Shown here: piece by piece, positions 1-14,100 of the stretch
Position numbering within the stretch: the stretch's first letter is position 1
How the letters are laid out: every line of letters begins with the position of its first letter
Source: Pyxicephalus adspersus
Taxonomy: Eukaryota > Chordata > Amphibia > Anura > Pyxicephalidae
Length of the DNA stretch: 64,000 nucleotides
Reading direction: 5' to 3'
Assembly (NCBI RefSeq): GCF_032062135.1
Contig: NC_092858.1
Location: forward strand, 165,002,942 to 165,066,941
Position numbers and translations under genes: made by a program
Notes under the pieces: model-generated
Database searches by the model: none
What the model was told of the DNA's origin: nothing
The model's input: only the letters and a program-made list of their open reading frames with translations

Positions 1-377
1 AAATGTTGGAGTCTCATGGTGAACTCCCTGTATGTCAAATTCCAACATCCTTGTTTAATACAATATTAGCTAATGCTTTTTAAAATTCTTGTTGCTTGTA
101 GCAGATTTTTAGATTTTGGTGACGGTTTCATTGTATACATAGTTAAACTTTATTGGTTTAGTGAAAAGTTGACCTTTTGTGTTTGTATTATAATTGAAAA
201 AGTTTATTTTCTTTTCTTCCATAAGTTTATCATTTACCTCAGTGACCTTAAGTTCAAACCAATGCATTGTGAATGTAATGAAGTTGATAGATATCAAGAT
301 CAGAAGTTTTTTTTCCCCCTGAAATATTTCTCTCCATTGTGTGCTTTATCTTGGTTGTGTGTTTCTGTTCATCCCAG

Positions 378-515
378 GAATCTTTCAGACATTGATCAGG
401 ATGGGAAGTTAACAGCAGAAGAGTTTATCCTCGCTATGCACTTAATAGACATTGCAATGTCTGGTCAGCCTCTGCCTCCAGTGCTGCCCCCAGACTATGT
501 GCCACCGTCATTCAG
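378..515 (+). CDS. ITSN1: ITSN1 exon: C-terminal part of EH domain 2
   Basis: The exon encodes [16 protein letters not shown], the second EF-hand-like loop of EH2 (D-x-D-x-D-G-x-L), then the helix [11 protein letters not shown] and the proline-rich [14 protein letters not shown] that closes EH domains. EH domains bind NPF motifs of endocytic partners such as epsins. The acceptor AG is at 376-377 and its first base completes a Trp codon. The donor GT is at 516. The open frame extends 5' into the intron from base 73, but that part is not coding. Confidence 0.95.
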
Positions 516-3500
516 GTGAGAAATGCATACAGCACTAAAAATTGGGGAAAAAATAGGTGTTTATTAAAAAAAATATATGGCATGCAAGAAAGTATCCTTG
601 TCAAAAAAAATGAATGGATAAACAATTTCAGAAGGGAGGATGAAACATGCCATTTAAAATCCTTTATTTTTTTCCCCTGCATTCAGCTGTAATTTTATGG
701 GGTTAGAAACAGGGTCTCTTTGAAATGCAAAATGTTAAACCCATATTCTTATTCCTAAAACCTAATAAAGTATAAATTTGTAAAATATGAAAATAGGCCC
801 TTTCTTCAGTGGAATATTCGTAGCCTGAATCCCCAGGACCACATGCTATGCTAAGCAAGGTGCAAAATTGCAGCAAATCTGTTTTAGTATAAAACACTAC
901 CAGGGACTTTATTAAACCAATATTTAAGCATATTTAAATATTTATATATTATCCATCTTTTACAGGAGAGTTCGATCTGGAAGTGGCATTTCCATTATGA
1001 GCTCTGTGTCCGTTGATCAACGTTTACCAGAAGAACCAGCAGAAGAGGAACCTCAACTTTCAGACAAGAAGTTGCCTGGTAAATAGTGTTACATTTTCTT
1101 AATTCTTATATGCCTTAGGCATTTTAGTCCTGTTTGAGGAATATTAATCATAATGGTGTTTTGCTTTGTGTAGTTTATGGGGCTTGTGCTTCAGTATATA
1201 TAATTTCATGGTTTACACTTTAAAACCATTGTCACCACACATTTAGGTCTATGGTGATCACAACAGCAAATATAGTTAAAGCAAAACACTCTAAAAGTTC
1301 AAGTTAAAAACAGTGCAATTTTTAACCTTTGTTGTGTAAAACCACACAGAGTATTTGCCTTTGCATTTTGTTTTCTGGAGAATGATATAGTACCACTTCA
1401 TATTAAACCCTAACTTCAAGATCGAGTGAGTGCGAAGAATGCTTACCAGGTGCCTCTTCTTGTAAAAACCCATCAGTAGCTATTGAAGCAAAGGGAGAAA
1501 ATGCCTAACCTTACCCAGCATCACTGGCACATAGTAGGCCATTGCATGTGTTTGCATGTTAAATCCATTTGTAGTTAAGGCACCCAGGTGCATTAATGTG
1601 CATCTACTTTACAGTTAGGTATGTTAAGCATCTGAGCCCATCTTTGCATTCCTATTGGCCCATTACTGTGATAGTCTGCCTTACCAGCCATTAGTTACCC
1701 AAAAAACATTTTCATTTCCTTCAGTCATTTTGAGTCTTTAATTGATAGCATACCTGCTGTGTAGCCACCCAGAGTTCACAATACCAATAAAGTAAAATTT
1801 GTATTTTGCACAATATTTTTGTTTTAGGGCAGTGTGTGAGTGGTGGGCTAACTCAACACAAACGTCTAAAATTTGTGTTATTAACCGCCATCTTGTAAAG
1901 GCTGGCAGGTATCCCTCATTGTTCAGCACTATTCCATACTAGTAATATGGGATTTGCATTGTAAATTTGACCGCAAATTGTGATGGTGGAACACTTGGTC
2001 TTTTTTGCCAAGGCTGCAGTACCTTTGACAGCAGTTGGTTCCAAGTGTTTACTACTCTTTTAGTAAAAAAGATGTTCTGAACATTAGTCACATAATTGAT
2101 GTATTTAAAGGTTTCTTATATCCTCTGTTCTCTGCCAGTGACTTTTGAAGATAAGAAGCGAGAGAACTTTGAACGTGGCAACCTAGAATTAGAGAAAAGA
2201 AGGCAGGCTTTGTTGGAGCAGCAACGTAAAGAGCAGGAGCGCCTTGCTCAGCTAGAGCGGGCTGAGCAGGAAAGAAAAGAACGGGAACGACAGGAGCAAG
2301 AACGAAAGCGCCAACAAGAGCTAGAAAAACAGTTGGAGAAGCAGCGAGAGCTGGAACGTCAACGAGAAGAAGAGCGGAGGAAAGAAATTGAGCGGAGAGA
2401 GGTAGACTCCCATTTTATATACTGTGGTCTCTAGCAAGCTAAACTCTAGGCAAATGTAAAATAAACAACATGTGCAACTCTGTAATGATTACTGCATCAT
2501 TTATAGTATCTTATGCATGCTAGATATGTAAGTAAGGGATGGAGTGTGGAAGGAAGAAGCGGCACAAAGGGACAATCTGTTGATATGCTCACAAGGAGCT
2601 TGCTGATGGAACGGGGCAGTATGAACGATATAAGCTCATTACTATGGGATGGTTATTGGTGATCTGCGCGTATGTGGGTCGAGTGAAATAATGCTGGCCA
2701 TCAGACTGAGGGCAACTCATCAGCAAAAGACTACTACAAGGGAAATCTCTAGATTGAAGTACAATATTACAGCAAAAGTTGCTTTTGGTATTTTTATAAT
2801 GTTCCTTTCTATTCACTTTTAGAACAAATCTACCCCGAATTCTCTAGACAGCTGTCCCACTTAGATTACTTCGAATACCATTCTCCAAACCACCGCTCAT
2901 CCCAGAACTCATTTACTATCGCTCTATAAATGCTCCACTTGCTGGACTTAAACTTTGAAGTAATGCTCAAAATATACCTACAGGGGTGCTTGTCTTGCAC
3001 TTCAAGATTTTGGTGCACTGAGAAGCACCTTGCTATTTGTCTGTAGTATGATTTGAAATTTTAAGGAAAATATCAAAATATAAGGCAACAATATATTTAA
3101 GCATGGCTATTTATTGTGGCCTTACGTGCTTCAGTAGTGTTAAATGTTCTGGCCTGTCCCCAGGAGATTCCCTGCTGACAATAAAAAGAGCATTGGAAGC
3201 CAAGGAAAATACCCGTCAGCAGCTCAGAGATCAGCTGGATGAAGTGGAGAAAGAAACTCGGGCAAAACTTCAAGAGATTGATGTCTTCAATAACAAGCTA
3301 AAGGTACTGAAGCAGCCTTCTCATTTTCTTTGATTTGGGTTTTTCTGGAATTCACAGTTCTAAAGCTGTCTGCATTTATTCACTTTATATATAGAAAAAC
3401 ACAGTAGTTTACCCTGTCATTTGTTGACCCTTGCAGTATAAATTTCCCTTATTACTAAGTAGTGTTTTGATATTCTTCTGAACTCTGTACAACATTTGGA

Positions 3501-6500
3501 ACACCCCTATGTTTTCTTGTATGTTTGACCCCAACTTACTCACTGACTTTGATATGAGCAGAGCAGCAAGGTGGGTTGAACATGTTAAAATTATTATTGC
3601 TGTCTGGTGGCTAACACAAGGTTTTGGTTAAAGTCTAGCTTTTAAAGCTGATGTTTAATTTGCTTTAGTTTCAGTATTAGTTGTAGATATTATCAGTATT
3701 AGTTGATAGACTTTTTAGGTTTATGAATGGAGAAAGCAAAATCATAATTACTGGTCTGTCATTTACTGGACAACCAACTTCATTACATTGCTGTCAACAG
3801 TGCACGTGACACGCACATTAGTATTTTCCCTACAAATGTTTTTAAGCTGGGTGGGAAGAAGCTGTAGGTGGGTGCAGCCCCTGTATTGTGATCCAAATTT
3901 TCAGCAACCGCCTAAAAACAGCCGGGTGGTTACTGGAAAGTGCTGGGTAGTGTGCCCAGCTAAAAGGCAGCCAGCATATGCCAGCATATGGGGTCATAAA
4001 ACAATGGTAAACATAAACATATCTATTTTTAGAAACTTCTTCTTAACATAACATATTACTAATATGGTAAAGGTATTCTTTATAAAGTAAGCAAAAGTAA
4101 TTTTGAACTGGCAGAATGCCTGATTCTAGTGAAGCAAAGACCAGGAGACATTCTTAATTAGCCAGTTAAAAAAAATAGTACCACGTACTAGGTAAATAGA
4201 GCAATATAAAGATATTACTGTGGATATAAACATTTTGATGACCACTGATGCCATACGCCTAAAACCACATACATTATCCAAATGAAGCTGATCTCATGCA
4301 TCTTTCACGCATATAACAAAAATTACATTCATGACTTAATTTGGTAATGCACATAGTTGACACTGTCAGGCAGCTTTTAAAGATTTGTATTTACAATGAT
4401 ATTATTATTAATATTAATAAACAGGATTTATATAGCGCCAACATATTACGGAGCCCTGTACATTAAATAGGGGTTGCAAATGACAGACGAATACAGACAG
4501 TGACACAGGAGGAGAGGACCCTGCCCCGAGGAGCTTACAATCTATGATTTTTTGGAAAATTTAAGTTCTTTGGCATCATTGGCTACAAAATTATTGGCTT
4601 TCTTGGGATGAAGTACTGTACACCCAGGTCATGTTCTTCTAAAACACAATTGATGTTGGAGGCTACGCTGAAGCTTGCAATGATGCTTGGCAATGCCGAT
4701 ATGTTAAATTGGGGAAATACCAATTAGCCTTAAGGGACAGGATTCTGTACTTTACCTCTTCTGAATTTCCGAAGTCCTTGTTGCCCTTCTATTGTACCTG
4801 CTTGTCATTTTTATGTTTGCTGTACTTCGGGAGAGTCCTGTAAGTCAAAAACAATGTTAAAAACACACAATTTGTCCAATAATTTGGACCCATGACCATC
4901 GCACCTGTAAGAGCTTTTTGGACATATCCCATTCTAAAGACAGATTTATCCATCACCCTTTCTTTTTGTTGCTTTCATTTGCCTCACTTTTCTATAAAGG
5001 TTTCCAAATAATTTTAGAATGTGTCTGTAGGCATTTGCCTTCACTGGAAGCACCTGAGCCTATTCATTTGGAGAGTTGCCCTACTTTGGTGTGGTCAGGT
5101 TTCAAACTCAGTAATAAAATGTACTTGTGTTTCTTTTCTTTCCAGCTACTGGTAATTTGTATTTTTAGTCTGTTGAAAAAGAAAAATGCAATTCCTACCT
5201 AATAGGGAGTAATTTATGGAGTTTGTTTTATTTTTTCCCCCTATAAGGAATTGCGGGAAATGCACAGTAAGCAGCAGCTGGAGAAACAGAAAGATGTGGA
5301 ATTGGAGAGAATGAAGCAGAAGGAGCAGGAGAGGAAAATCATGGAGCTGGAGAGACAAAAGGAGGAGGCTCTGAGGTACAAGTAATACTATGTAATAAGC
5401 ACTTATTGCCAAAGAAGCAGCCAACCAAACCTAACATGCAGGTAGTTATTATGTAGAGTCAAAGATAATATCTTTAGGTGCAGGATATCCACAATTGAAT
5501 GTTGCTAATTTGTAGATATTACCAATTGTTTCAATTTTTTTATTTGTATAACTAGTTTCTATTTTTTTTTTTACAGCAAGCTCGATATTATATGTAAAAG
5601 ATTATTATGCAGTGCATTGTTTTTAATATAAACAAATATCCTCATATATACGAATGATTTCTACTGTATTGCTGAAAAGAGCTTGGTATCTATTATTCTT
5701 TCTACTTGCAAATTCAATGCACATGCAAACTCAATGCAAGTTCTCTTCATTTAAAACTCATCGTTTTCTGGTTACCATGTTGGCCACATGCCTTTAGTTC
5801 TTCTAAAGCCAGTGGCCAGGAACATTTATGCATATCATATGACTTTACTTTTTAATACTTGCTGCCAGCTTGTTCTAGGTGATTGACCCTAAAGCTTATT
5901 AATCAAATAAAGCAAATTCATTTTACTAACTTTTAACAGCTCACTTTTCATCAGTAATCAACAGTTGCAGCCTCTGTATACTGTAGGTTTTCTTTAGGAT
6001 AATTTGCCTAATACTTTTTGTATTTGGGAATATTGTAGTTTACAAATTAGCCATTTTCCTTTACACAAAACCTCAACCAGTTTTATCTGTTCCCATGCTC
6101 TTCACATGCTGAAAACACAAGATGCTTTCACCAGACCATTTTGGTCTATTAAATGACAAGAGGAGCTTAATCCTGTGTGTGACATTTTGAATTTATGGTG
6201 TACAAAAAGCTTCAAAGTTGCCATACATTGAATGTTTTGACAATTGTTTTTAGAAAACTGCAGCAGTTACTGAAATGGAAAGGTCATTTTTAATAGTGTT
6301 AAATTACAAATGTCTTGTGTGCGTTCTTCAAATTGTTTCTGCACTTTCAAATTTATAATAGCACATAAAAAGATTTTGGAAAAAACAAATGATTTCTTAT
6401 TTCTACTTAGTCCCCTTCCTTTGCAATGCATTTTGCCAGCACCATACATATTTTTTTTATCCCATCAGCAAAAATTCTTTTTAGGTTGAGTGTAGCCACT

Positions 6501-8121
6501 GGTGCACAGTTGCTTTCACATAATCTCCCCCCTAAAGCTTCTTTGGATAGTCCAAAAAGGTGGAAATCAGATGGAGCTAAATCCAGACTATGAGGTGGGT
6601 GTTTCATAACCTCCCACTTCCAATGTGTGGTCTGCAGTGTGGGGGCGCCTGTTGTTGTGCAACAACACAAAAAGATGTATTACAGATTGTTGTTTCTGTT
6701 TTTGCAACTTATAGGTTTTACAGCCATCTTCACCACACCTTGTCAATTCTTAGACTAATTTCAAGGTCAGCCAGACTGACCAGTCACATGACTCAGACAC
6801 ATCCAATTACTACGTCTCCTGTCCTCACCGTTTCCAACAAAAATATAAAAGTGCGGAAACTTTTAGATACATAAGAGGCGTTACCCTTTTAACAGTTCAC
6901 TATGAAAATTAAAAGGTTTTGCTAATTTCTGTGACTCTTGTTTAGGCAGATATCTGAGATAAGGAATGACCGTGAAGAACTTGTCAGGACAGACAGCCAG
7001 AGAGAACATCTTCATGAAGAGAGTCACACAAGTTTATTGGAAAAATTTAGTTTATCCTTCATCACAGGTTTATTCTGCTGCTTTAGGTATTTGTACTGAA
7101 AATCCAAGTGGAAGGAAGATAATCGTTCTGTACATTATAGGTGTTTAGAGGAGCAATAGCAATAAGGTTATGTATTAAATGTTTATTTAGTAGCTGTTAA
7201 GCAGTTTTGTTTTTTTTTTTCAAAAAACTTATTTTTTAGAAAAGTGCACTTCTCAAAAGTGTAATTCTCACATAGGTTTGGAATAAATCCATCTGACTTT
7301 GTGTCACATGCAACTGGTGCATTTAAATTTGACCATTTTGTAAGATATCCTAGGATACAAGACCACATTTTGCTATGCATTGGATGCATTGGGCTTTATT
7401 GAAGCAAAAAAAGGTCCACATCCTTCTAACAACAGATAAAAATACTTTGCATAAACTACTGGCCTAAAGTTCCAAACCAGATGGTCAAGTGACCAAGTCT
7501 GCCTATTTAGACGGGAAATGAAGTCGGTGTGGACATTAGCAAAATTCATGTTGGCAAAGGTAAGTATTTTAGTTGTGATGTTTTGGAATTATTCCTTTAG
7601 TGAATAGTAGGTACAGGGCATAAGATATGTCAGTAAGTATGGTTTGATGCTCCATTTTCTAATTTCCTGAGCTTGAAACCTTTATTATTCACCTTTCAGA
7701 AAGGAGATTGAGCTGGATAAACAGTGGCAAGACCGTGTGAAGCAGGAAGAAGAGTTGCCTCGACACAAACTGCTTCAGGATGAGGAGAAACAAAAAAGGG
7801 AGGAAGCTATGAAAAGAATGGAGGAAGAGCGAAAACTGGAGGCTCAGGAAAAAGCCAGCAAACTTTTCCAGCAACCTCCAGAGCCAATGAAGCCAGGAGG
7901 CCAGGTCCCCTGGACAGGTACAGGTGTGTGTGTGTGCTGCAGTATGGCTTCTACATCTGCTTTTACATATTCATCCAGGAGCCTCTGGGGGCCGTGCTTT
8001 AACATGCTTATTTATAGTAGGGCTTTTATTTTATATGTTCGTTCTGCTTTATTATGGAATATTTAACACATTCTCATTCAGCTTTTTCATGGACCTGCGC
8101 TTACATGCTCACGTGTGTGTG

Positions 8122-8152
<31 letters not shown>

Positions 8153-11100
8153 TTTTTTTTTAAGCACCAATATCATTGAGACCTGTCATGCTCCCTTATC
8201 ACCATTAGGGCTGTGCTTTCATGTGCTCTTTTAGCACAATAAGGGACCACGCATTGTTTGTATACAACGTGTCCCTGAACACTTCTTTCATGTATGGGCC
8301 TGCCAGGTTGTGTTGTGTTTAACTTGTAACCTGTGTATGCATTATTGGTATTTTTAGACAGTATTTCCCCTTTAAAAATTTAAATTATGTAAACAAGCTA
8401 GGGATGTAAAATACGTCTTACCTGCCAGGAACTATTTAGGATCTGTTTCATTGGACAAATTCCATTTGTACTTGCTTCAAGCTGGTCTTCAGTTAGCATT
8501 AGGAATTAAGCAGTTGTGCCAAAAACAAAAGCCCATCAACACTGGTTGTAAATACATTTTGTATTTACATCAATCCCTCAGTGTGGCCTTTCTAAAGTTG
8601 GAAAAGTCACAAAAAAGGACCAGCATTTCTGATTTGCAAGAGAAATTAAATCAAGATCAGTGAAGTGTTTCTGTATCTAAACTCTAAGGAGTCAAATTAG
8701 AACTGGTTATAATGAGTATTTTATATTGATCATAACCTTTTTTTGGTTTAACTAGTCTGATTCAAGCTGAAACTTTCTTCAAGTATACACTGTTTATATT
8801 TCTGTATTTCATGTATTCTTTTTTCTTTTTTTTTTAGAGAAAGCACCACTTATGATCTCACAGGGAGATGTAAAGGTGGTATATTACCGGGCACTCTATC
8901 CTTTCGATGCCAGAAGTCATGATGAAATCACTATCCAGCCTGGTGATATTATCATGGTGAGACACAAGTTTTGTATTTCTTTTTGTTTAGTGCGGTGTTT
9001 CTCAATCTTTTTAACATGGCGGGGACACTTGAAATAACTTACGTCCTCAGGGAACCCTTCCTATAACTACTATAGCCACAGTTTATAGTACATTAGCGTG
9101 GTGGTCACTGGGAAGAATGTCACCCTTAAAGCCAAAAAGATCATGTGTCCGATAAAGTGACCCAAGAGGAAAAAAATGCTTATTGCTCAAGAAACATCTA
9201 GATATCTCTGGGGAAACCCTGGTTGGGAAAAACTACTTTAGTGAAAAACATAGCCTGTGGAAGGTAGGATTAAAGAAATTACTTACCCAATTAGGTCAAG
9301 CACCTAACCTGTTCATTCTTATCTCCCCAGGACTGCCCTGCGATCCAACTTCTCTTGCAGTTGGCACTAAAATCCGTACAAAAGCACTTACGTTTTTGCC
9401 ATTATTTGGCTAGGCAGCAGCGTTTCTTTTTTGGTTCTATGTGTACTGAATATTTGATTTGTTTCAAAAATTTTATTTTTCCTGTTCCTCCTCGGATTTA
9501 TGAAAGGATCTACGCCAGCAAACTAAACCTAAAAAAAAAAAAAAATTTCAGTTAGAGGTATTTGCTGGGCTCTGAGTGGTGTTTGAATTGAAGGAGGTCC
9601 AAAATGCCAGAGATCATTTGAAGTCTGGTGGCTGTTGCCAGTCAATTACCTCTATCACAGTGCACTCTGACATGGGAGTGCTTGAGGTCAGGCATTATAC
9701 AGGCTAGTTACAGGTAACTCTTAGGAGGTGTTCTGTAACTCAAATAAAAAGAAAGCAGATTGGAGCCGACAGAACTAAAAAAAATTTCCATTTAACAACA
9801 CAAACGTCAGCTCAAACATGTTAGGTGCTCACTGGACTTTTTGCAGTATCAAAAAGTATTTTTTTGGTTTGCAGCAGTTTTGTAGCGATAAGGAAATGTG
9901 CACGTATTTGAGAGAAGTATTGATTTGTTACTTTTCTAGCTGAAGTTCCAGGTGATGTTTTTTGACATGTTAGCTTTATTGAAATATCTGCCTGTATACA
10001 TACATGGAGAATATAAACTATGAACCTCATTTTTATTAGCTTATGTGGTATATATGATGTGAACTTGCATCTGTTTCTCATTGTAGGTGGATGAGAGCCA
10101 AACTGGGGAGCCTGGGTGGCTGGGAGGAGAATTAAAAGGGAAAACTGGCTGGTTTCCTGCCAATTATGCCGAGCGACTGCCTGAGAGTGAATTTCCAAGC
10201 ACAGCCAAGCAAGTAGCCGACACTTCAGCCAAAACCACTGTCCACTTGACACCGTCCACAGCCACACCATCAGCTTTTACAGATACATCTACAAATGCCA
10301 ATAACTGGGCTGACTTCAGCTCGACGTAAGTACTCAGGGCATTTTTTATTCTCCAGAGACTATCGCCTTTATCATTATTTGTATTGTCAAATTTCCAGTA
10401 GCCATCATTCTATGAGTTGTTGTTGTTAAGTTTTTAATATTTTTTTCCCTTAATTGTTTTTGTGTCAGGTGGCCAACTAATAATGAGAAAGCAGAGACTG
10501 ATAATTGGGATACATGGGCAACACAACCTTCACTGACTGTACCCAGTGCTGGGCAGATTCGACAACGTTCTGCTTTCACCCCCGCCACTGTCACGGGTTC
10601 CTCTCCTTCCCCTGTACTAGGACAGGTAAGACGAGGGTATATAAAATGGAAGACATTTAACCTTTGTGTACCAAGTCTGCTTTGAAGATCAAAATCCCAC
10701 ATGCAGAGTTTTGAAATATTTTTATACATTTGCTTTTTTTATTATTTTTTGGCTTTCTAAGGAATCCAGTCTGCTGACTTAAAAACTGTTGCCATGCTGT
10801 TGAGTTACAAATATTCAAACGTCCATAGCCAAACAGCAAATAAACTTTAAACAAGCTGTAAGCACTTCAGAGTTATTTATATTCAAGTTTACAGTGGTTC
10901 CTCAGCTCTGCCTGTCCTCTGCCCCCTTCTCCTATAAATGACTCTTCAGCCTTTCCATATTTAATATTTATTGTAAATGCACATCAGGAAGTTGGGGAAG
11001 GGGAAACAACTTCAGTGCTTCTGCTATGAACTTGTATGAATTGCTTTCCAGTACCTGCACCTTTAGAGGCCAGTGGGGGCTTGTTGAATAGTTTAATTGC

Positions 11101-14100
11101 TGCCTAATAAAATACATAGCTACCTTATAAAACATACAAATACTTAAATGTTTATAACCTAGCCAGCATGCATTATTTTTTTCTGTGTTTATTCGTTCAG
11201 TCCGCAGCTGGTAATGCTGTCCTAATCCATCAAACATAGGTCAAATTAAAAAAAAAACATGAAAATTTCCCCTATGTGTTATCTTATTAAACACAGCAAT
11301 TACAGGAAACTCCTGGCAACGTGTACAGGTTTTTATACGATTTTTAAACAGATGTAAAAAAAACAATGTCAATGATATATGTATCAGCCCAAAAGAAAGC
11401 AAAAAGAGATGCACGCTGTCAATGTAGTAAAAAGAATATTCCCTTCCCCAAATACATCTGTCTTACCCCAGAATCACGGTTTAAAGCAGTGAATAGTAAA
11501 CAAAAGTTGCTTACAATGTCAAAAATGTTTCTGTGTTCAGTTGTAATAACACATACAGAATTTGAGTATGTTTTTAAAACCAGGGTGACAACACTCATTT
11601 ATCCTGCTATGTCTACAGAAAAGCAATGTTGTCATTTCAGGACAGGTAGAGTGTTAGGACTACGTAACACCTCTGCTTCACAGAGAACTTTGGAACAATA
11701 CTTACTGTTAAGCAGCATAGACATTAGACAGTTCATTATCATGGTTTACATCAACCTTAAGTCTTTTTGTGTCTGTAGTTTAAAAAAAAAAGTGTGTTTC
11801 TTTTTTAAGGGTGAAAAGGTGGAAGGGCTCCAAGCACAGGCCTTATATCCATGGAGAGCCAAGAAAGACAACCATCTAAATTTTAATAAGAATGATATCA
11901 TTACTGTTCTGGAACAGCAAGACATGTGGTGGTTTGGAGAAGTTCAAGGTCATAAGGGCTGGTTTCCCAAATCATATGTGAAACTCATTTCAGGTCCTCT
12001 TAGGAAGTCTACAAGGTATGTTGACCGCATTACTGGATAGAGCAGCACTGCCCAATGCAGAGGAAAAAAAATAAATCTCTGTGTGACCATTCTTTTACAA
12101 AGTAATTGTGGTTTCTGTAGCCAGATATATTGGGAGTCTTGGCCTTATCATATTATCTTATCAGCTATGCAGTTTTCTTTGGCACAGGTCAGGTTTCTTA
12201 TACCTGTATGTGAACCTAGAAAACAACCTGCATTAAAAAAAATAAGTTTCCTTATTGGCCTTATTTTTTGGCAATCATGTTGTCCTCTAAGCCAGTGGTT
12301 GCCAACCTTTTCGGGGTGCATGCACGGGCAGCCGGGTGTCACTCAATGGGTGAGAAACCTCCCCTATAGTAAGGTCATGATTACATAGCCCTGCCTGTAC
12401 AAGAACTGTACAGGGGACATGGTCCGCGGCTGTGGCCGGTGCTTCCCCCAAGCTGGGTCCTTCTCCTGACGTCGCTCAGTGGTGCACCGACCAGAACTGC
12501 GGACCTCCTAAATTTTCTTGCGGACCACACGGGTTGGCGACCATTCAACAACAAGGGGAAGATGAGACTTTTTTGAGTCTTTATAAGTTGAAAGACCAAA
12601 AATATTAAATCTAGCCAATATTTCTTGATTTTTCACCTCCGGATGCTGCTTTCTGAACACCTAAGATGAAGGCAGAGGCACAGCTCCCAAAAAGGGAAGG
12701 GGGTGCTAGGTTTGGGGGACATGGTGGCTAGTGGGATACACATAAATTGATAAGAATGGAACTCCTTTTTTTACCATCATTAGTTCTCAGAATATTTTTC
12801 CTTCTCTCTTTTAAAGTATTGACTCAACATCTTCTGAAAGTCCAGCCAGTTTAAAGAGAGTCTCATCACCAGCATTCAAGCCAGCTGTCCAAGGCGAAGG
12901 TATGTCTGTGGGATGAATTAGTTGGTGTTCCCAGCCATTGGCTTTGGTAATAAAAAACCTGATATATGAAAGCATTGTACAGCGAATCAGAAGATCATGC
13001 TGAACATATACTGAGAACAAAGTAGCCATAGAGTGGTATTTCAGGTTGTTTGTTGGTTACTTTTGTGATATGATTCATGGCTTGGTATAAATAGGTAACT
13101 GGTTTAATTGCCACACATTTTGTATCAAATGTAGACTGGAAGTCATGACTTCTAACACAAAAAATACATAATAAGCAATACATTTTATTATTATTTTTGT
13201 TTTTATTAATATTTTTTAATATATATAATGTTATAATTTTCTTGACTATTAAAGTGGATCTGTATTATAAAGGTTATGTGTTCTGCTCCCCTAAACTATT
13301 AGGCAGTGACATATGTTTGAGGAAATGCTCATGCCAGTGTCACTCTTACCTGCCAAGCATTCTGTGCTGCTCCACATCTCTGTCTACATCAGCAACTAAG
13401 GGCCTTATGTCTTCTCTTGCCTGTCTCCTCATCTGTTTATCAGTGCTGAAGATGGGGATGAATAGATACAAGGACAGTAGCCTGCAGCTTTTGATGCTGG
13501 CAGAGACATGGAACAGTGTTGGAATGCTTGAAGTCAGAGGTGCCCATCCAAAGTTTTGCTGAGTGGGCCTTGATTTGGGGTTACTTTCCTGATACTGTAC
13601 CATCAATGGTGCTTACACACATAATCTTTCTACTTAATATGTTTACTGAAACTTTGCTGGGAATTGGATATGAAGAGTGAATTTATGTATTACACATTGT
13701 TGTCATTTTTTAAAGCATTTTATGGGTGAACTTACCAATTACACTGTTGCTTTCAGAATACATAGCAATGTACACGTACGAGAGCAATGAACAAGGCGAT
13801 CTGACCTTCCAGCAAGGAGATATGATCGTAGTCATTAAGAAAGATGGAGACTGGTGGACAGGGACAGTGGGAGATAAAACTGGTGTCTTTCCTTCCAACT
13901 ACGTCAGACTAAAAGATTCAGAGGTAATTTTATATGCCTAACAATAAGCCTGTATACAGTGATAGTCTAAATTAGGCTAAACCAGCATGTACTTTGTAGG
14001 AAGTACCGTACACTACATGTTTGAGCGTTAGAGGGTTTTTGTTTTTGTAGTAGTTGCTGTTTTAACGTTTAATGATCATATAAACCCCTCTGTTATCAAA

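Larger units (their letters stand above)
3304..5247. other. ITSN1 intron
   Basis: Intron of 1,944 bases. It contains a hAT-type MITE relative near 3845-3975 and an L2-type tail at 4400-4546. The rest is plain AT-rich sequence. Confidence 0.8.

Noticed and set aside
73..377. Open frame running into the EH2 exon
   Set aside because: The translation before 378 is low-complexity and not EH-like. The CCCAG acceptor at 373-377 fits the known exon border.
5146..5424. Leucine-rich open frame on the minus strand that looks like membrane helices
   Set aside because: It is the exact complement of a glutamate/lysine-rich coiled-coil exon, which always gives a leucine-rich antisense frame.
11366..11809. 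Long open frame upstream of the SH3B exon
   Set aside because: Only the part from 11,810 matches ITSN1. The upstream part has no conserved content and a good acceptor lies at 11,808-11,809.
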